Of a DNA stretch of 64,000 bases, positions 53,536 through 62,204 are shown in pieces. The stretch is from Emticicia oligotrophica DSM 17448. GTDB lineage: Bacteria; Bacteroidota; Bacteroidia; Cytophagales; Spirosomataceae. The notes under the pieces are model-generated. The model saw only the letters and a list, made by a program, of their open reading frames with translations. It ran no database searches and was not told where the DNA came from. The DNA lies in the NCBI RefSeq assembly GCF_000263195.1, contig NC_018748.1, forward strand, positions 496,001 through 560,000, given 5' to 3'. The position numbers and the translations under genes were made by a program. The first letter of the stretch is position 1; each line of letters begins with the position of its first letter.

Positions 53536-54606
53536 TTATCGTATATAACGAAAATCTTGTCCACCCTCTAAGCTCAACAATACTTCGTAATACATATCAA
53601 TACAAGCTTGAATATCATCTTTATGGCACATCTCAACTGTAGTGTGCATATATTTTTGAGGGAGTGAAATCAAAGCTGACGCTACTCCTTCACCTGAATA
53701 AGCAAATGAATCGGTATCTGTGCCTGTCGAACGGCTTGCCGCTGCACGTTGGAAAGGAATATTTTTCTCGGTGCAAACATCAATCATGAAATTCAATAAA
53801 TTGTTTTGTACAGCAGGGCCATAAGTTAAAACGGGGCCACGACCACAAGCTAAATCGCCATCAGTTTTTTTGTTATACATCGGCGACTGTGTATCGTGAA
53901 TTACATCACAACAAATAGCCACATCTGGTTTTAATCTACGAGAAATCATTTCTGCTCCACGCAAACCAATTTCTTCTTGAACAGCATTGACTACATAAAG
54001 TGTGAATGGCAACGAAATATTATTTTCTTTTAGCTTACGGGCTACTTCGGCAATGATATACCCCCCAATACGATTATCTAATGCACGACCCACATAGAAT
54101 TTATTATTCAATTCCATCAAAGTATCTTCGAAGGTAATTACACAACCTACGTGGATACCCATTTCTTCAACTTCCGCCTTTTTTGAAGCACCTACGTCAA
54201 TAAAGATATTTTTTAACGTTGGTTTTTCTTCTGTAGCTGCCTCACGCACATGAATAGCTGGCCAACCGAAAACGCCTTTTACAATGCCTTTTCGAGTATG
54301 AATATTCACTCGTTTCGATGGAGCAATTTGATGGTCAGAGCCGCCATTTCTACGTACATAAATATACCCATCTTCGGTGATGTAATTGACAAACCAAGAA
54401 ATCTCATCTGAATGAGCTTCAATGACTACTTTATATGGCTGCCCTGGATTAATGACACCTACGGCTGTTCCATAAACATCAACTATTTGTTCATCTATAT
54501 ATGGTTTCATGTAGTCTAACCATATTTGTTGACCTGAAGACTCAAAACCTGTTGGAGAGGCATTATTGAGGTATTCGTAAAGAAATTCGATGTTTTTTTC
54601 TGCCAT
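53536..54606 (-). CDS. M42-family metallo-aminopeptidase
   Basis: This 356-residue cytoplasmic protein has the two-metal site of M42 (tetrahedral) aminopeptidases. Ligands are His in VIEAHSDEISW, Asp in GRALDNRIGGY, the catalytic/metal Glu pair in NAVQEEIGLRGAE, Asp in CCDVIHDTQ and His in KYMHTTVEM. A PDZ-like insert domain lies at ~75-165. It trims N-terminal residues from peptides produced by proteasome-like or Clp degradation. It is monocistronic, with its own terminator. Confidence 0.93.
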   Translation of the reverse strand: MAEKNIEFLYEYLNNASPTGFESSGQQIWLDYMKPYIDEQIVDVYGTAVGVINPGQPYKVVIEAHSDEISWFVNYITEDGYIYVRRNGGSDHQIAPSKRVNIHTRKGIVKGVFGWPAIHVREAATEEKPTLKNIFIDVGASKKAEVEEMGIHVGCVITFEDTLMELNNKFYVGRALDNRIGGYIIAEVARKLKENNISLPFTLYVVNAVQEEIGLRGAEMISRRLKPDVAICCDVIHDTQSPMYNKKTDGDLACGRGPVLTYGPAVQNNLLNFMIDVCTEKNIPFQRAAASRSTGTDTDSFAYSGEGVASALISLPQKYMHTTVEMCHKDDIQACIDMYYEVLLSLEGGQDFRYIR

Positions 54607-54738
54607 TACTCAAAATTGAAAGATATACGTTATTGATAAATTTTTGTTTTATTTAAACTTTATTAACGAAGTTTAAAAGCATTATGTTAGTAAAAATTCA
54701 AGAATTTTCCCTCAAAAATAAGCTTATAGCATGAAAAA

Positions 54739-54766
54739 ACCTCAGGTTATTTATAAAACCTGAGGT
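54739..54766 (-). terminator. Terminator of the small lipoprotein gene
   Basis: ACCTCAGGTT pairs with AACCTGAGGT across an 8-nt loop, 22 bp beyond the stop at 54789. Confidence 0.72.
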
Positions 54767-54788
54767 AATAATTAGGCAATTCAATGGA

Positions 54789-55208
54789 TTAACGAATACC
54801 TGTATTGATAGAAATATCTTTTGTAATTTTTTCACCTGCTCTCAAAGTAATACCATTTGGTAAAGACTGAGTGATATTAGAAGGTGTTGAAATATGAGGT
54901 TGATAGTCAAGATTATAAGTTCCTTTAGGCACCGTAAAACTAAATTGCCCAGTATGGTCCATTTTCTTTTCCGCTATAACTTTGAGAGTTGTAGCATCGA
55001 TAACTTGTACTTTGTATTGTCCATAAATGGTATCAAGTTGTTCGAAACTATAACCACATGGATGATTTTCATCTGCATTTATCGGTTCTACACCACATAA
55101 AGGCGATAGCGTAAACTTACCTTCAATGATACCATTGACATCAACTTCTGCTAACTGACAACTTACGTAAAATACTGCTGTCACTATCAAAAAAAACATT
55201 TTTTTCAT
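54789..55208 (-). CDS. Carboxypeptidase-regulatory-like lipoprotein
   Basis: This protein has 139 residues from ATG 55208 (MKKMFFLIVTAVFYVSCQ). Upstream in-frame start codons exist but only this one gives a normal lipoprotein signal with lipobox VSC. The mature part is a transthyretin-like/carboxypeptidase-regulatory beta-sandwich (YKVQVIDATTLKVIAEKKMD, GQFSFTVPKGTYNLDYQ, ITLRAGEKITKDISI). It has no catalytic residues. It is probably a surface lipoprotein of unknown role, downstream of the large BNR-repeat protein and perhaps co-transcribed with it (60 bp gap). Confidence 0.75.
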   Translation of the reverse strand: MKKMFFLIVTAVFYVSCQLAEVDVNGIIEGKFTLSPLCGVEPINADENHPCGYSFEQLDTIYGQYKVQVIDATTLKVIAEKKMDHTGQFSFTVPKGTYNLDYQPHISTPSNITQSLPNGITLRAGEKITKDISINTGIR

Positions 55209-55268
55209 AATCATAAGTTTTTTTACATAAGATTCTAAAAACACCATATTAGTTGTAAAGTTGCAAAA

Positions 55269-57977
55269 TTATTTTTCACTCTCTATGGTTGGTTGAATAA
55301 ATGAAGCCACACAGCCCGTAATATAAGCGTAAAAAACAGCTCCTTGGTCAACTAAAAAACCAGGCCCACCATCATTAGGATTAGTTGGCTTTAATTCGAT
55401 ATAGTTCCCTGCTTTGTAAGTAACTTTGGCTGTTGATTGTATTTTATTTGATGCACTAATTGAATTGACAGCTCCATAAGTTGAAGTACCACTCGTTTTA
55501 TTATCGTAAGGAGATATAAGTGTGTACGTATTTTGACACAGAGGTGTGGCAGATAAAGTAGTAGTATAAGTTCCTCTTCCGTGAGTTGCCAAAATAACTG
55601 TGTTATCAGCCGAGCGGAAACGCATTGATTCACATCTTACGTGAGCCAAGCCAGAATTAGTTAATGCCCACCCAGGGTTTACGGCAGTGATATCATTGGT
55701 TGACCAAACTCCCATATCAGTTGAGATAAGTACTTGTTTATAATTTAGTGGGTTAAATAGAGCGTAACGTACGGGTATATTTGGTAAACCGTAAGTTGAT
55801 TCATCTTTACTTGTCCAAGTAGTTCCTCCATCATTACTATAAAACACAGATTTGACATTATAAGTTGATGAAGTAACCAATAACTCATTATCAGTTGCTC
55901 CAATATCAATACACGAGATAAAACCTGTAATTCCTGTTAATATTTTAGTGGCAGTAAGAGCAGTCGTATTATTGTAAACAAGCTTATACACATCGCCATT
56001 TCCTGTACCAATAAAAAGTGTATTTGCAGTTTTAGCAACCTTTATAAATCTTATGTTTGGTGGCAAGTTATTGGCTGTTTGTACATCAAAGTAAGGACGC
56101 GTACTTGCATTTGAAGCACCACCAGCTACGCCACTTACACGGTAAAGATATGTTCGTAGTCCTCCAGTAATACTTGCCTGTCCCGCATAAGTCCAAAAGA
56201 CATTATTGGGAGAATCAAAGTCACAAGGGTTTAAAAATGTGCCAACATTGTTACCCACCAATGTCTTTTTGTAGTTACCCTCTCTATCAAATAAATAATG
56301 ATTCGCATACACATACGACATGATTACAGTATTAGCGTCATCTTGGTCGACTAATGCCGCTACACCATCACCTCCATTAGCAATTGCCCCACAACCAATC
56401 ACATTTGGAGAAGTTCGGATAATATGTGTACCATTATCTTGAGCACCTGCGTAAACGTATCCATCGTTCGACGTATTCGCTATTGCTGCATTATAATATT
56501 GGGTAACATTATAGTTTTTATTCCTTTCTCCAAAAACTAACCCTGCTGGGAGAGTTATGGTAGCATCTCCATAATTTGATGAATAAAACACGCCTCCATC
56601 ATTGCCTATAATAACTTCATTCGGACTACCTGGGCGAAAAACTATTGCATGATGGTCAGGGTGAATACAAGTTGCAGGTGGCATACAGACATTAGGCTGA
56701 TTATCATTTAGGTAACAATATTCAAATGTGTACCAAGTAGCTCCGCCATCAATGCTTCTTGCGTGAGTCGCCCCTCCAACTATTATAATATTAGGATTGG
56801 TAGGATGTACAACAATTGGCAAATCATACCAAGCTTGTCCATTAGTATAATCAGGAGTGAGTGGGTCTATAGTTGCATTTGGGGGGGTAATATTAGTAGT
56901 CCAAGTAGTACCTGCATCCGTTGAACTTTTGAAATAACCTATACCATTGGTTGCATAATCATGCGATAATACATATATTTTTTGAGTTGTCCCACTTGTT
57001 GAAGCTGCCAAAGCGATGGAAGTACGACTACTATTGGCTGGGATTCCGATTGGGGTAATATTGGTCCAAGTAGTACCAGTAGCATCCGTTGAGCGATAAA
57101 GTTGACTTGGTGTACCTTTTAACGCCCCTGAATCATAAAATTTTCCATAAGCTACAAATATTATCCCGTCTGTACCAATGGCAATATCAGAAACGAAAGA
57201 AGCGGTAATAGAAGTAGGCAAACCACCTGTCGTTAATAGTGTCCAAGTAGAACCACCGTCAGTCGATTTGGCGAGTCCACCTTGAGTTCCTACATAAACA
57301 ACACCACTTGAATTTACTACAATATCCTGTATGTTTTGAAAAGCATAACCTAGACCAGTTAATAAACTAAAATCTGGCAATGTAGAAAGTAATCTTTTCC
57401 AAGTAACTCCCCCATCGGTAGTTTTCCAAATACCGCCTCCAGAGACAGCATCAGTATTTCCGTAGCCTTCACCTGTTCCTACATAAAATACATTCGTATT
57501 TGATGGGTCATAGGCAATACAAGAAATGGCTAAGTTATCCCAAAAGTCATTAACTTTAGTCCACGAAGAGTTAGCATTTGTTATATCGTTGTTATACCAT
57601 ACACCGCCAGCAACTCCACCAGCCCAAACTTTTTTATGAGTATTATCATTAGGGTCAAACATTAAGGCTCTTGTTCTACCACCAATGTTATTAGGACCTC
57701 TTTCTTTCCAGTCAATACCTGTAATGGCACTATTGGTTTTTAGGATATTATCTACTAGAATCTGGGCTTTAATGAGTTCATTATAAGGAGCTTTACCAAA
57801 ACCTGCTGGTGTTATTTTACTGATATCGGCTTCTGCTCTTTCTTTAGGAAAGTCTACTGGTACTTTTGTGCTCCTCTGGCGTTCTGTTGAATCTTTGATT
57901 AGGTCAGCTGGCATTTGGGTATAGCCCAATATATTCCAACCGAGGTAAAAGTAAGCTAAAAGTAGTGTTTTCTTCAT
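55269..57977 (-). CDS. Secreted BNR/sortilin-like repeat protein
   Basis: This 902-residue protein has a signal peptide (LLLAYFYLGWNILGYTQ) and a ~750-residue beta-propeller region with many Asp-box/BNR motifs: TTDGGVTWKRL, STDGGSTWTLL, STDAGTTWTTN, SIDGGATWYTF, SNDGGTTWTSK. This is the pattern of VPS10/sortilin-like and exo-alpha-sialidase-like propellers, often surface proteins or glycan-binding enzymes. The last ~70 residues (NKIQSTAKVTYKAGNYIEL, then GAVFYAYITGC) match the C-terminal module of the GH97 protein at 46954-49101. No sialidase active-site Arg triad is obvious, so I do not call it an enzyme. Confidence 0.85.
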   Translation of the reverse strand: MKKTLLLAYFYLGWNILGYTQMPADLIKDSTERQRSTKVPVDFPKERAEADISKITPAGFGKAPYNELIKAQILVDNILKTNSAITGIDWKERGPNNIGGRTRALMFDPNDNTHKKVWAGGVAGGVWYNNDITNANSSWTKVNDFWDNLAISCIAYDPSNTNVFYVGTGEGYGNTDAVSGGGIWKTTDGGVTWKRLLSTLPDFSLLTGLGYAFQNIQDIVVNSSGVVYVGTQGGLAKSTDGGSTWTLLTTGGLPTSITASFVSDIAIGTDGIIFVAYGKFYDSGALKGTPSQLYRSTDATGTTWTNITPIGIPANSSRTSIALAASTSGTTQKIYVLSHDYATNGIGYFKSSTDAGTTWTTNITPPNATIDPLTPDYTNGQAWYDLPIVVHPTNPNIIIVGGATHARSIDGGATWYTFEYCYLNDNQPNVCMPPATCIHPDHHAIVFRPGSPNEVIIGNDGGVFYSSNYGDATITLPAGLVFGERNKNYNVTQYYNAAIANTSNDGYVYAGAQDNGTHIIRTSPNVIGCGAIANGGDGVAALVDQDDANTVIMSYVYANHYLFDREGNYKKTLVGNNVGTFLNPCDFDSPNNVFWTYAGQASITGGLRTYLYRVSGVAGGASNASTRPYFDVQTANNLPPNIRFIKVAKTANTLFIGTGNGDVYKLVYNNTTALTATKILTGITGFISCIDIGATDNELLVTSSTYNVKSVFYSNDGGTTWTSKDESTYGLPNIPVRYALFNPLNYKQVLISTDMGVWSTNDITAVNPGWALTNSGLAHVRCESMRFRSADNTVILATHGRGTYTTTLSATPLCQNTYTLISPYDNKTSGTSTYGAVNSISASNKIQSTAKVTYKAGNYIELKPTNPNDGGPGFLVDQGAVFYAYITGCVASFIQPTIESEK

Positions 57978-58290
57978 TAGGATTTATTATTTTTTGATTT
58001 AAAAAGTAGGAAGTAATATGCGAAATTTACTTAAAAAAAACTTTTTTCCATTACCTTTTTGTATTATTTTTAATCTTAAGTAATACAAAAATCAAAAAGT
58101 ATGAGTTAGCTCAAATTTGGAAAGAGGTATCACTTATTGGCATTTGGGTGAAACTATCAGGTTTAACTGAAGTCAAATAACCAAATTTCCCCAGTAAATC
58201 ATTCTATACTACCTTTTCCAAATCATAGGAAAACTCATACCTTCAAAATAATAAATCCAGACTTAAAGCTTTGAAATAAACTATCTCATA
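57978..58290. other. Intergenic region, nothing recognised
   Basis: 313 bp, AT-rich, between the BNR-repeat gene and the OmpA-like gene on the same strand. It must hold the BNR gene promoter, but no clear TAnnTTTG element, hairpin or small gene was seen. Confidence 0.5.
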
Positions 58291-60606
58291 CTAATTCATA
58301 CCAACGGCCGAAACATCTAAAATTTTAAACTCTGTTCTTCGATTGGCTTGGTGCTGGTCTTCTTCACACTTTATTCCGTCATCACAATTATTAAGTAGCT
58401 CTGCCTCTCCATATCCTTTCGCCACAACTCTTTTTGTATTGATGCCACGTGCGGCCAAATAATCAACTACCGCTCTGGCTCTATTCTCAGAAAGTTTAAG
58501 ATTGAAGGCATCACTTGAGCGACTATCAGTATGAGAGCGGACCTCAATTCTCATATTAGGATACTTTTTGAGAAGGGGGACAAGCTTCATTTCTAATTCT
58601 TTAGCGGCATCTGGTCTAATAAAAAATTGTCCATAATCATAATAGATATTATCTAATCTGAAAACATCTCCCTGACCTACTAAGCCCAAATTTTGCTCAA
58701 CGGTTTTAGGGCCTTTCTTCGATTGTTTCACTTTTCCTAAACTTTCCGTATTTTCTGCATAATTATTTTTGCTCGCAGTTACTGAATATTCACCTTCTTT
58801 TTTAGGCTGAAATTCATATTTTCCATCTAAACCAGTAATAATTTGTTGTTTCGAACCGTCTTTTTCATTTTGAAGTGTTACCACAGCACCTTGAATCGGC
58901 TGTTGATTAACCTCTGCAACGATTGTTCCCTTAATTATCGGTGCCTTAGATTTCTCTAAATATACTTTGATTGACGTTTGATTTTTGAGGGAAGATGCAA
59001 AAGTACCGTACGATACTCCGTTTGACTCATAACCCTCTTTCATGATTTTAAACTCAAAGTCTGTTCCTGTTTCTAAGCAAACTGTCACTTTTCCATCAAT
59101 ACCTGTAACCATCAGCTCTTTGTTTATTCCATTTTTTAAAACGCGTACATCAGCTAGCTCCAAAGGTTTTTTACTATCTGAATCATAAACCAAAATATTT
59201 AACTGACGGCAACCATGACGAAACGAATAGAGATTATCATCACCATAACCACGCTTACGATTTGAACTGAAATAGCCACTCGTTCTATTACCATCAGTGA
59301 TGAAACCAAAGTCATCTTTCTCAGAATTTATCGGTGCTCCTAAGTTTTTAATTTCACTCATCGGAATGCCTTCTTTCATTTCGACAAAAAACACGTCTAA
59401 GCCACCTAAACCTTCAATTCCATCTGACGAGAAATATAAATTCCCATTTTCATCTACAAAAGGAAACATTTCATTTCCTTCAGTATTAATATCTTTCCCT
59501 AAATTTACAGGAGAGCCCCATTGTCCATCTCGATAATCCACCACGTAAATATCAGTTCCACCAAAACCTCCGGGCATATCTGAAACAAAATAAAGTTTTT
59601 TATTATCTGGCGATAAGGCTGGATGCCCACACGAATAATTATCGCTATTAAACGGCAATTCGACAATTCCTCCCCAATGTTTGCCATTATCAACAGCTAG
59701 ATATAGCTTAAGCTTAGTTACACCATCTGTGCCTGTTCTACTACGACCTTTATTATAGTTATTGCGTGTAAAGATTAGCTTTTTATAATCTTTGAAGAAC
59801 GTAACGGGGCCTTCATGATATTTACTATTGAGTGTTTTACTGAATTGCTCTATTTTTGAGAGTGGTTTTTCTTGTTCTTCCTTCGCCATTGATTCAAGTT
59901 TTTCAGAAGCACTAAAAGCACTCCCTCCCCCTACCGAACCAAGCTGCTTAGCTGCCACAATATTATCTTTACGGAGCTCTGAAGTATCAGGAAACATAAA
60001 TAAATCAAGAAAAGGGGTCTGATTCTGCATAAAAACTCGCTTTATCGCCCCTCCTTCCTCACGAGCCGACACAAAGACTAATCCATTTTTGTAGTACATC
60101 GGACTAAAGTCCGACTGACGAGAATTAAGTGTATATAAATAATCTATTTTATATGTTGAAGAATCTTGAAAGAAGCGACTATTATCCATGTATGCAACGG
60201 TGAATCTTCTTCCACGCATATCAGCCGTTTGCTCCTCTCCGTACCGGCTATACATTTTTTGAGATTCTTTGTATTTACCATTATTGGCCAAAGCCTGAGC
60301 GTAATACAAGAAAATTTCGCTTTCTAAGTCTTTGTTGTATTTCTCAATCAATTCGGCATAAACACGTTCCGCATTACGTGTATCTTGAACTTTTCGGTAG
60401 CTATAACCCAACTTTGTCAAGGCTTCTTTCATTTCGGGCGAACCCACTTTAGCTGTACGAAGATAATCTTCATAGCTTCGAATAGCTTCTATATAGCTCA
60501 TACTTTCGAAACTACGATTTGCGGCCTTTAACTTTCCGCTTTGAGCAAATGTTTGTTGGGCTAAAAGAAGAATTAATGCCAACAACCAAATATTGTATTT
60601 TTTCAT
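58291..60606 (-). CDS. PorE-like protein: TPR, PD40 propeller, CRD and OmpA domain
   Basis: This protein has 771 residues from ATG 60606 (an in-frame Met seven codons earlier is not part of the signal peptide). The signal peptide is LALILLLAQQTFAQ. Then come TPR-like helices (~25-140), a PD40/WD40-like propeller (~150-480: HPALSPDNKKLYFVSDMPGG, YFSSDGIEGLGGLDVF), one or two carboxypeptidase-regulatory-like domains (~485-650: PIQGAVVTLQNEKDG) and a C-terminal OmpA-like peptidoglycan-binding domain (VRSHTDSRSSDAFNLKLSENR). This order is that of PorE, a type IX secretion component, but PorE is a lipoprotein and this one has no lipobox. It is probably an envelope scaffold; PorE identity is tentative. 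Confidence 0.85.
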   Translation of the reverse strand: MKKYNIWLLALILLLAQQTFAQSGKLKAANRSFESMSYIEAIRSYEDYLRTAKVGSPEMKEALTKLGYSYRKVQDTRNAERVYAELIEKYNKDLESEIFLYYAQALANNGKYKESQKMYSRYGEEQTADMRGRRFTVAYMDNSRFFQDSSTYKIDYLYTLNSRQSDFSPMYYKNGLVFVSAREEGGAIKRVFMQNQTPFLDLFMFPDTSELRKDNIVAAKQLGSVGGGSAFSASEKLESMAKEEQEKPLSKIEQFSKTLNSKYHEGPVTFFKDYKKLIFTRNNYNKGRSRTGTDGVTKLKLYLAVDNGKHWGGIVELPFNSDNYSCGHPALSPDNKKLYFVSDMPGGFGGTDIYVVDYRDGQWGSPVNLGKDINTEGNEMFPFVDENGNLYFSSDGIEGLGGLDVFFVEMKEGIPMSEIKNLGAPINSEKDDFGFITDGNRTSGYFSSNRKRGYGDDNLYSFRHGCRQLNILVYDSDSKKPLELADVRVLKNGINKELMVTGIDGKVTVCLETGTDFEFKIMKEGYESNGVSYGTFASSLKNQTSIKVYLEKSKAPIIKGTIVAEVNQQPIQGAVVTLQNEKDGSKQQIITGLDGKYEFQPKKEGEYSVTASKNNYAENTESLGKVKQSKKGPKTVEQNLGLVGQGDVFRLDNIYYDYGQFFIRPDAAKELEMKLVPLLKKYPNMRIEVRSHTDSRSSDAFNLKLSENRARAVVDYLAARGINTKRVVAKGYGEAELLNNCDDGIKCEEDQHQANRRTEFKILDVSAVGMN

Positions 60607-60808
60607 GGGTGAAGCACTCAGCATCATTTTTAAATGAGGAAAATTTAAAGCACGTTTGGATTACATTTGCCTAAATTATCAAAACCTGTGCCAAATACCA
60701 AACTTACAATAAAGTATTTAAAAGAAAACCTATTAAAATAATTATGAAATTAGCACTTAAGGGCAAATAAAAGAACTGAAAATCAAATTATTATCAATTA
60801 AATTCACT

Positions 60809-62155
60809 CTATATTATTTCAGCTTTTAAAATCATCTTGGAAGACCTTTGTAGTCGAAATCTTTCATCTGTTCTATAATTAACTACCCACATAATTTGTC
60901 CAGCAGATACGAGAAGAAATATGTTTTTTTTAAGATGAAGTGAAATCTTTTTATCAATCAAAAAGTCAGAAATTTTCTTTTGGCCTTTCATACCAAACGG
61001 AATAAACGAATCTCCTTCTTTCCATCTTCGCATCGTGAGTGGAAAAGTAATTTTTTCAAAATCGAAGTATCCAATTGCATTATTTCTTTCAAACTTTCCG
61101 TCAAACTCCTCCGCTTTTACAAGAGAAAAACGGAGTTTATTACCTTCGAAACTTATAGTTATACCTGATAGAATATCTTCTTTTTGAATTTCAAGCAAAG
61201 TTTTTTCAATTTCCGCATCAAGTTTTGGGTAAATGATAAATTCCTCTCGGTCTTTCAATAAACTATGGGTTTCGGAGTGAAAAATCTTGCCCGAAATCCC
61301 ATCAATTGAAGCAAATATTTCTTTTGATTGAAAGTAGTTAAATCCAAACTCTTTTAGAAGCTCCTCAATAAAATAATTAGCTGACTGCCAATACTTTATA
61401 TTAGCTATTTTTATATAAAAAACGCCATTACTTTCACGCATAACCTTAGCTTTGAAATGGCTTAAGTTTTTTCTAAAATCGGCTTCAATAGATTGAAAAC
61501 GTTCGAGATTTCGTGCAAAAGTTTCGTCTAAATTGGGATTTATTTTTTTTAGTAAAGGAACTACTTCATTTCTAATCAAATTTCTTTGATAATCATTCGA
61601 AGCATTGCTACTATCTTCTCTCCATTGAAGTTTGTTTTCTTGCACGAAGTTATCAATAGCTTCTCTTGAAGCAAAAAGTAATGGCCTAATTATCAATTCT
61701 TTTTTGGGTAGAATTCCTCTTAAACCGGCAATGCCTGTTCCTTTAGTCAGATTGAGCAAAACTGTTTCAATACTATCATTCAAATGATGGGCAGTAGCAA
61801 TATAACTGTAGCTAAATTCTTCTCTGATTTGCTCAAACCATTCGTAACGAAGTGTGCGGGCAGCCATTTCAATCGAAATCTTCTTTTGCTTGGCAAAGGC
61901 TTTGGTATCGAATGTTTGAGTGTGAAAGTTTACCTTATTTACTCGGCATAATTGCTCAACAAATACTTGGTCTTGGTCAGACTCGCTTCCTCTCAACTGA
62001 AAATTGCAATGTGCCACTGCAAAATTTAGTTTCGACCGACAAAAAAGTTCAAACATTACCACTGAATCTTTACCTCCACTTACTGTAAGCAAGACCTTAT
62101 CGGTGACTTCAAATAATTTTTGCTCGTTAATATATGTTAAGAAGGCATGAAGCAT
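60809..62155 (-). CDS. tilS: tRNA(Ile)-lysidine synthase
   Basis: This protein has 448 residues from ATG 62155; the TTG 24 bp earlier is not needed. The N-terminal PP-loop ATPase has SGGKDSV, then CNFQLRGSESDQD and TAHHLNDSIETVLLNLTKGTG. The TilS-specific segments are LIRPLL and RNLIRNEVVPLL, and the C-terminal domain has MRRWKEGDSFIPFGMKGQKKISDFLIDKKI. It attaches lysine to C34 of tRNA-Ile (CAU), allowing AUA decoding, and is essential in most bacteria. It is divergent from the OstA-like gene, with overlapping promoters. Confidence 0.96.
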   Translation of the reverse strand: MLHAFLTYINEQKLFEVTDKVLLTVSGGKDSVVMFELFCRSKLNFAVAHCNFQLRGSESDQDQVFVEQLCRVNKVNFHTQTFDTKAFAKQKKISIEMAARTLRYEWFEQIREEFSYSYIATAHHLNDSIETVLLNLTKGTGIAGLRGILPKKELIIRPLLFASREAIDNFVQENKLQWREDSSNASNDYQRNLIRNEVVPLLKKINPNLDETFARNLERFQSIEADFRKNLSHFKAKVMRESNGVFYIKIANIKYWQSANYFIEELLKEFGFNYFQSKEIFASIDGISGKIFHSETHSLLKDREEFIIYPKLDAEIEKTLLEIQKEDILSGITISFEGNKLRFSLVKAEEFDGKFERNNAIGYFDFEKITFPLTMRRWKEGDSFIPFGMKGQKKISDFLIDKKISLHLKKNIFLLVSAGQIMWVVNYRTDERFRLQRSSKMILKAEII

Positions 62156-62168
62156 CAAAGCAATTACG

Positions 62169-62188
62169 TAATTTTGCAAGCAAATTTA
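62169..62188. promoter_or_regulatory. Overlapping divergent -7 elements
   Basis: TAATTTTG on the plus strand (62169-62176) for the OstA-like gene, and TAAATTTG on the minus strand (62188-62181) for tilS. They are only a few bases apart, so the two promoters may exclude each other. Confidence 0.5.
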
Positions 62189-62204
62189 GAATTTTCAATT
62201 GAAG

